A stretch of DNA of 11,025 nt, from the NCBI GenBank assembly GCA_003242495.1, contig QGUO01000081.1:1-11025 (forward strand), in the 5' to 3' direction. The stretch's first letter is position 1; every line of letters starts with the position of its first letter. Below are positions 6,774 to 11,025 of the stretch, piece by piece. The DNA is from Pseudomonadota bacterium. Its GTDB lineage: Bacteria; Pseudomonadota; Gammaproteobacteria; Steroidobacterales; Steroidobacteraceae. Made by a program: the position numbers and the translations under genes. A model generated the notes under the pieces. That model worked only from the letters and a program-made list of their open reading frames with translations. It made no database searches and was not told the origin of the DNA.

Positions 6774-6914
6774 CATGAAGCGCGCATGGCCATGGCAGGT
6801 GGCGCCTGACGCGCGACGCCATGACGGAGGCAATGCGCAGCGCCCTGTAACTCCCCTCGCCCGCCGGCCGCCCGCAGCGGCTTGGGTCGACTGAACACCT
6901 GGAGCGATTACTGC
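6774..6914 (+). other. cbbS-cbbX spacer with short ORF and hairpin
   Basis: This is the longest gap within the operon. It contains a 39-codon open frame (6775-6894, beginning MKRAWPWQVAPDARRHDGG) that starts one base after the cbbS stop but has only a distant AAGGA 13 bases upstream. Its Arg/Pro/Ala-rich product resembles nothing I know, so I do not call it a gene. A hairpin with arms GCCGC (6867-6871) and GCGGC (6877-6881), extendable by a G-T pair and two more pairs across a bulge, could slow or process the transcript. No T-tract follows it. Confidence 0.35.
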
Positions 6915-7874
6915 ATGCAAGAGACGGTCGCCCCGCACACGGACCAGCAGGCCGGCGACGAGGCGCAGTTCGACCTCGCTGCCGCACTGCGCGAGTCACG
7001 CGTCAGTGAAGTGCTCGAGGAGCTGGACCGCGAGCTCGTCGGCCTCGCACCGGTGAAGAGCCGCGTGCGCGACATCTGTGCACTGCTGCTGGTGAGCACT
7101 CTGCGGCGCCGCGCCGGACTGGACACCGAGCCCCCGTCGCTGCACATGAGCTTCACCGGCAATCCCGGCACCGGCAAGACCACGGTCGCACTGCGCATGG
7201 CCCAGATCCTCCATCGTCTCGGCTATGTCCGCAAAGGCCATGTCGTCGCCGTCACGCGTGACGAGCTGGTCGGCCAGTACATCGGGCATACCGCGCCGAA
7301 GACGCGCGAAGTGATCAAGCGCGCCATGGGGGGCGTGCTGTTCATCGACGAAGCCTATTACCTGTATCGCCCCGAGAACGAGCGCGACTACGGCCAGGAA
7401 ACCATTGAAATCCTGCTACAGGACATGGAGAACCGTCGCGAGGACCTGGTGGTGATCCTCGCCGGGTACAAGGATCGTATGGAGCGGTTCTTCCGCAGCA
7501 ATCCGGGCATGTCGTCGCGCATCGCGCACCACATCGATTTCCCGGATTACAGCGCGGCCGAGCTGTTCGAGATTGCGTGCGCCATGCTGCGACGCATGCA
7601 CTACGAGCTCAGCCCGCCGGCGGCCGACGCGCTGCGCGAATATATCGAGCTGCGGCGCTTGCAGCCCAACTTCGCCAATGCACGCTCCATCCGCAACGCG
7701 CTCGATCGCGCGCGGCTGCGCCAGGCAAGCCGCCTGTTCTCACAGAGCGATCGGCCGCTGTCGCGCAAGGACCTGGTGACGCTCGAGCCCGCCGACATCC
7801 GGGCGAGTCGCGTCTTCGCGACGCAGCCGTCTTCCGATTCGATCGACTCGACGCCGCAGGAGAGCGAGCCATGA
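6915..7874 (+). CDS. cbbX: CbbX, AAA+ RuBisCO activase of the red type
   Basis: 319 residues. CbbX is a hexameric ATPase that releases tight-binding inhibitors, including ribulose bisphosphate itself, from red-type RuBisCO by transiently drawing the large-subunit C-terminal tail into its pore. Visible elements are Walker A GNPGTGKT (82-89), the pore loop GQYIGHTAPKT (120-130) with Y122, Walker B VLFIDEAY (141-148), a sensor-1 region VILAGYKDRM (180-189), an arginine-finger segment NPGMSSRI (196-203), and a sensor-2 region NARSIRNALDRAR (255-267). The ATG at 6915 has GGAG 10 bases upstream and gives a normal-length protein. A TTG at 6882 would add 11 unlikely residues. The last 20 residues (Ser/Gln/Pro/Glu-rich) look disordered. 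The stop codon overlaps the cbbF start (ATGA), so translation of the two is probably coupled. Confidence 0.96.
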   Translation: MQETVAPHTDQQAGDEAQFDLAAALRESRVSEVLEELDRELVGLAPVKSRVRDICALLLVSTLRRRAGLDTEPPSLHMSFTGNPGTGKTTVALRMAQILHRLGYVRKGHVVAVTRDELVGQYIGHTAPKTREVIKRAMGGVLFIDEAYYLYRPENERDYGQETIEILLQDMENRREDLVVILAGYKDRMERFFRSNPGMSSRIAHHIDFPDYSAAELFEIACAMLRRMHYELSPPAADALREYIELRRLQPNFANARSIRNALDRARLRQASRLFSQSDRPLSRKDLVTLEPADIRASRVFATQPSSDSIDSTPQESEP

Positions 7875-8944
7875 TCCATGCGCCACGCACGCTCACGCGC
7901 TTTCTGATCGAGGAGCAGCGACGTCACCCGAGCGCCAGCGGCAATCTCACCGCCATCATCAACGACGTGCGGCTGGCCTGTAAGCGAATCGCCACATTGA
8001 TCGGCAAGGGCGCGCTCGATGACGCGCTTGGCAAGTCCGGCTCGGTCAACGTGCAGGGCGAGGAGCAGATCAAGCTCGACGTGATGGCCAACGACATCTT
8101 CCTGCGCACCACTGAATGGGGCGGCCAGCTCGCAGGCATGGTGTCCGAGGAGATGGCGGAACCGTACGTGGTGCCCGACCCGTACCCGCGCGGCAAGTAC
8201 CTGCTGGTGTTCGATCCGCTGGACGGGTCGTCGAACGTGGACGTCAACCTGGCGGTGGGCAGCATCTTTTCGGTGCTGCGCTGCCCCGACGGCGTCAGTG
8301 AGCCCAGCGAGCGCGACTTCCTGCAGCCCGGCACCGCCCAGGTGTGCGCCGGCTACGCCATCTACGGGCCGTCCACCATGCTGGTGCTCACCACCGGACG
8401 GGGTGTCCACGGTTTCACGCTCGATCGGGAGATCGGCGAGTTCATGCTCACGCACCCGGACCTGCGCATTCCACCGAGCACCTCGGAGTTCGCCATCAAC
8501 GCTTCCAATCAGCGTCACTGGGAGACGGCCATCAAGCGCTACGTCAGCGAGTGTCAGCAGGGCGCTTCCGGGCCGCGCGGCCGCGACTTCAACATGCGCT
8601 GGATCGCGTCGCTGGTGGCCGAAGCGCATCGCATTCTGATTCGCGGTGGTGTGTTCATGTATCCGCGAGACCGCAAGGACCTCACGCGCAGCGGCCGTCT
8701 GCGGTTGCTGTACGAAGCCAATCCCATCGGCTTCATCGTCGAGCAGGCCGGGGGACGCGCGAGCACCGGGCGGGAGCGTGTTCTCGACATCGTGCCGGAG
8801 TCGCTGCATCAGCGCATCGGTTTCGTGTTCGGTGCGCGCGAGGAGGTGGAGCGCATCGAGCGCTACCACCGCGAGCACAACGATTTCGAGTACGACGCCC
8901 CGTTGTTCGGCTCCCGGAGCCTGTTCCGCGACCCGGCGGCATGA
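7871..8944 (+). CDS. cbbF: Fructose-1,6-bisphosphatase class I
   Basis: 357 residues. It dephosphorylates fructose 1,6-bisphosphate to fructose 6-phosphate, and in cbb operons often sedoheptulose bisphosphate too, feeding RuBP regeneration. Class I signatures are present: GSVNVQGEEQIKLDVMAND (57-75); SEEM (92-95); the metal-binding FDPLDGSSNVDVN (114-126); NASNQRHW (210-217); RWIASLVAEAHRIL (243-256); GGVFMYP (259-265); LRLLYEANPIGFIVEQAGG (277-295). The start at 7871 overlaps the cbbX stop as ATGA, with AGGAG (7858-7862) 8 bases upstream inside cbbX. The last 20 residues (YDAPLFGSRSLFRDP) are the usual C-terminus of proteobacterial enzymes. I recognise it as the operon copy; whether the genome has another FBPase cannot be seen. 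There is a 31-base gap to cbbP. Confidence 0.97.
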   Translation: MIHAPRTLTRFLIEEQRRHPSASGNLTAIINDVRLACKRIATLIGKGALDDALGKSGSVNVQGEEQIKLDVMANDIFLRTTEWGGQLAGMVSEEMAEPYVVPDPYPRGKYLLVFDPLDGSSNVDVNLAVGSIFSVLRCPDGVSEPSERDFLQPGTAQVCAGYAIYGPSTMLVLTTGRGVHGFTLDREIGEFMLTHPDLRIPPSTSEFAINASNQRHWETAIKRYVSECQQGASGPRGRDFNMRWIASLVAEAHRILIRGGVFMYPRDRKDLTRSGRLRLLYEANPIGFIVEQAGGRASTGRERVLDIVPESLHQRIGFVFGAREEVERIERYHREHNDFEYDAPLFGSRSLFRDPAA

Positions 8945-8975
8945 GCGCGACCAATCGTCCCTGCAGGAGTGAGTC

Positions 8976-9917
8976 ATGTCCGCCAGACACCCGATCATCG
9001 CCGTGACCGGATCGTCCGGCGCCGGCACGACCTCGGTGATGCGCACCTTCGAGCAAATCTTCCGGCGCGAGCGCATTACGGCGGCTTTCGTCGAAGGCGA
9101 CAGCTTCCACCGCTACGACCGCGCCGGCATGAAACAGAAGATGGCTGAAGCGCTGGCGCGCGGCGATCACGAGTTCAGTCACTTCGGACCGGAAGCGAAC
9201 CTGTTCGAGGAGCTCGAGACGCTGTTCAGGACCTACGGCGAATGCGGCGGCGGACGACGCCGGCGCTATCTGCACGATGAGCAGGAAGCGGCACCTTACG
9301 GGCAGGCGCCCGGAACGTTCACCGAGTGGGAGGACCTGCCCGAGGATACCGACCTGCTCTTCTACGAAGGCCTGCACGGCGCCGTGGTGACCCCCCAGGT
9401 CGACGTCGCGCGGCACGTCGATCTGCTCATCGGCGTGGTGCCGGTGATCAACCTCGAGTGGATCCAGAAACTGCACCGCGACCGCACGACGCGCGGCTAT
9501 ACGGCCGAGGCGGTCACCGACACCATCCTGCGACGCATGCACGACTATGTGCACTACATCTGTCCGCAGTTCTCGCGCACGCACATCAACTTCCAGCGCG
9601 TCCCCGTGGTGGATACCTCGAATCCGTTCATCGCCCGCTTCATCCCCGCGCCGGACGAGTCCTTCCTGGTGATCCGCTTCGCCAACCCGCAGGGCATCGA
9701 CTTTCCCTACCTGTTGTCCATGCTGCACGGCTCGTTCATGTCGCGCGCCAACACCATCGTGTGTCCCGGCGGGAAGATGGACCTCGCCATGCAGCTCATT
9801 TTCACGCCGATGATTCTGCGCCTCATCGAGCGCCGCCGGGAAATCCTGGCGCGCGAGCCGGGCGGGAACCGACGCACCGGCGACGCCGTGGAGATCGACT
9901 ATGCAGAAGCCCGCTGA
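8976..9917 (+). CDS. cbbP: Phosphoribulokinase, bacterial class I (octameric type)
   Basis: 313 residues. It phosphorylates ribulose 5-phosphate with ATP to give ribulose 1,5-bisphosphate, the RuBisCO substrate. The nucleotide loop GSSGAGTTS is at 12-20. Residue numbers coincide with the well-studied Rhodobacter sphaeroides enzyme: D42 and H45 (GDSFH), E131 (YEGLHG), K165, R168, D169 and R173 (KLHRDRTTR). The acidic and basic active-site set is therefore complete. Length and sequence are those of the bacterial class, which is usually NADH-activated; R31, linked to that control, is also present, though its meaning here is inferred. AGGAG (8965-8969) lies 6 bases before the ATG at 8976. The last codons overlap cbbT by 17 bases, suggesting coupled translation. 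Identification is firm. Confidence 0.97.
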   Translation: MSARHPIIAVTGSSGAGTTSVMRTFEQIFRRERITAAFVEGDSFHRYDRAGMKQKMAEALARGDHEFSHFGPEANLFEELETLFRTYGECGGGRRRRYLHDEQEAAPYGQAPGTFTEWEDLPEDTDLLFYEGLHGAVVTPQVDVARHVDLLIGVVPVINLEWIQKLHRDRTTRGYTAEAVTDTILRRMHDYVHYICPQFSRTHINFQRVPVVDTSNPFIARFIPAPDESFLVIRFANPQGIDFPYLLSMLHGSFMSRANTIVCPGGKMDLAMQLIFTPMILRLIERRREILAREPGGNRRTGDAVEIDYAEAR

Positions 9918-11025
9918 ATCCGTGGAAGCCCTGGCGCAGTCCGCCGCCTCCCCCGAGACGCCGCCTCGCGAGCATCCGGATATCGTCAACGTGTTGCGCG
10001 CGCTCGCCATGGACGCGGTGGAGCAGGCCAACTCCGGGCACCCCGGCATGCCCATGGGCATGGCGGAAATCGCCGAAGTGCTCTGGCGGCGTCACCTGCG
10101 CCACAACCCGGCGAACCCCCACTGGCCCGACCGTGATCGCGTCGTGCTCTCGAACGGCCACGGCTCGATGTTGTTGTACGCGCTGCTGCACCTGAGCGGC
10201 TACGACCTGCCGCTCGAGGAGCTGCGCCGCTTCCGACAACTGCACTCGCGCACCCCGGGGCACCCGGAGTACGGCATCACGCCCGGCGTGGAAACCACCA
10301 CCGGGCCGCTTGGACAGGGCATCGCCAATGCGGTGGGCATGGCCCTCGCCGAGAAGCTGCTGGCGGACGAGTTCAATCGCCCCGGGCTGTCCGTCGTGGA
10401 TCATTACACCTATGTGTTCCTCGGCGACGGCTGCATGATGGAAGGCATTTCCCACGAGGCCTGCTCGCTCGCCGGCACGCTGGGCCTGGGCAAGCTGATC
10501 GCGTTCTACGACGACAACGGCATTTCCATCGACGGCCGGGTCGAGGGCTGGTTCACCGACGACACCGCACAGCGCTTCGCCAGCTACGGCTGGCACGTCG
10601 TGGCCGACGTCGATGGGCACGACAGTGAGGCCGTGGACCGCGCCATTCACGCGGCGCGCGCGGTCACCGACCGCCCCTCGCTGATCTGTTGTCGCACGAC
10701 CATTGCGCGTGGCTCGCCCGGCAAGGCCGGCACCCATGACGCGCACGGTGCGCCGCTCGGCGCGGCGGAGGTTGCCGCCACCCGCGCGGCGATCGGCTGG
10801 GACCATGCCCCCTTCGAGGTGCCGCCGCATGTTTACGCCGCCTGGGATGCCCATCCGCGCGGCGCGGCCTGCGAGCGGCGCTGGCAGGAGACCTTCACGG
10901 AGTACACGCGCCGCCATCCCGCCGAAGGGCGCGAGCTCGCACGCCGTTTGGAGGGCAGGCTGCCGGAAGATTTCAGCGAGCGCACGCGCCGGCTGCTGGA
11001 GGAGGCCGCCGCCAAGGGTGCGGAC
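9901..11025 (+). CDS. cbbT: Transketolase, N-terminal part (3'-truncated by window edge)
   Basis: 375 codons are visible of an expected 660-690, and no stop is reached. Transketolase moves two-carbon units between sugar phosphates using thiamine diphosphate, producing xylulose and ribose 5-phosphates for RuBP regeneration. Visible motifs are NSGHPGMPMGMAE (44-56), SNGHGSM (84-90) with H87, TTGPLGQG (113-120), the thiamine-diphosphate/Mg motif GDGCMMEG (175-182) with DDNGISIDG (204-212), and KAGTHDAHGAPLG (275-287). The sequence 181-230 is strikingly like enterobacterial TktA. The start at 9901 lies inside cbbP, with GGAG (9890-9893) 7 bases upstream. The first 25 residues before EHPDIVNVLRALAMD are a variable leader. 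The missing half should carry the pyrimidine and C-terminal domains. Further cbb genes may follow. Confidence 0.97.
   Translation, partial: MQKPAESVEALAQSAASPETPPREHPDIVNVLRALAMDAVEQANSGHPGMPMGMAEIAEVLWRRHLRHNPANPHWPDRDRVVLSNGHGSMLLYALLHLSGYDLPLEELRRFRQLHSRTPGHPEYGITPGVETTTGPLGQGIANAVGMALAEKLLADEFNRPGLSVVDHYTYVFLGDGCMMEGISHEACSLAGTLGLGKLIAFYDDNGISIDGRVEGWFTDDTAQRFASYGWHVVADVDGHDSEAVDRAIHAARAVTDRPSLICCRTTIARGSPGKAGTHDAHGAPLGAAEVAATRAAIGWDHAPFEVPPHVYAAWDAHPRGAACERRWQETFTEYTRRHPAEGRELARRLEGRLPEDFSERTRRLLEEAAAKGAD

Noticed and set aside
6775..6894. Small gene of 39 codons after cbbS
   Set aside because: The ribosome site is too distant, the composition is Arg/Pro/Ala-rich and no family is recognised, so it is described only as part of the spacer.
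7601..9076. Minus-strand open frame of 491 codons opposite cbbF
   Set aside because: It is long only because high GC suppresses stops in that frame. cbbF on the plus strand carries all FBPase motifs.
8733..10061. Minus-strand open frame of 442 codons opposite cbbP
   Set aside because: It is an antisense shadow of cbbP and its flanks, with no domain and no ribosome site of note.
9823..10917. Minus-strand open frame of 364 codons opposite cbbT
   Set aside because: It is antisense to a transketolase with intact thiamine-diphosphate motifs; its composition is typical of a shadow frame.

Overview
This window holds the front half of a Calvin-Benson-Bassham (CBB) carbon-fixation operon of the red-type (form IC) RuBisCO kind, together with its divergently transcribed regulator and three unrelated membrane or envelope genes. 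The DNA is visibly GC-rich, with tightly packed genes and high-GC codon choice. Form IC RuBisCO plus CbbX, a class I bacterial phosphoribulokinase and a LysR-type CbbR together point to a proteobacterium able to grow autotrophically (chemolithoautotroph, facultative autotroph or phototroph). I cannot resolve class or genus from the sequence alone.

Layout, left to right. (1) 2-745, plus strand: 3' part of a DUF2243-type four-helix membrane protein that carries an extra, unrecognised C-terminal segment. (2) 756-1814, minus strand: an exported protein with two retropepsin-like DTGA motifs. (3) 1937-3442, minus strand: a membrane-anchored M48-family zinc metalloprotease. (4) 3604-4590, minus strand: cbbR. 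Genes 2-4 are collinear, in the transcription order cbbR, M48 protease, aspartyl protease, with spacers of 161 and 122 bases. Each spacer contains a GC-rich hairpin without a T-tract, so read-through from cbbR is possible but not shown. (5) 4591-4748: the divergent cbbR/cbbL control region. Its AT-rich island contains a perfect TAA-N7-TTA (T-N11-A) LysR box. (6) 4749-11025, plus strand: cbbL, cbbS, cbbX, cbbF, cbbP and the first 375 codons of cbbT, which runs off the window.

The operon genes work as a unit. CbbP makes ribulose-1,5-bisphosphate, CbbL8S8 carboxylates it, and CbbX removes inhibitory sugar phosphates from RuBisCO by pulling on the large-subunit C-terminal tail. CbbF and CbbT carry out regeneration steps. 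The order LSXFPT is the one I recall for Xanthobacter-like cbb operons. Phosphoglycerate kinase, GAPDH, aldolase and epimerase are not in the window and may lie downstream. The downstream genes are packed for translational coupling: ATGA overlap at cbbX/cbbF and a 17-base overlap at cbbP/cbbT. By contrast, cbbL-cbbS and cbbS-cbbX have spacers of 90 and 141 bases.

I found no clearly undescribed system. All catalytic residues I could check in the CBB enzymes are present. The least explained items are the C-terminal segment of the DUF2243 protein, the two proteases behind cbbR, a perfect 8-bp hairpin between them, a somewhat long CbbL N-terminus, and the cbbS-cbbX spacer. No stretch longer than about 160 bases lacks a gene. 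I saw no tRNA, rRNA, CRISPR array, insertion sequence or long repeat.
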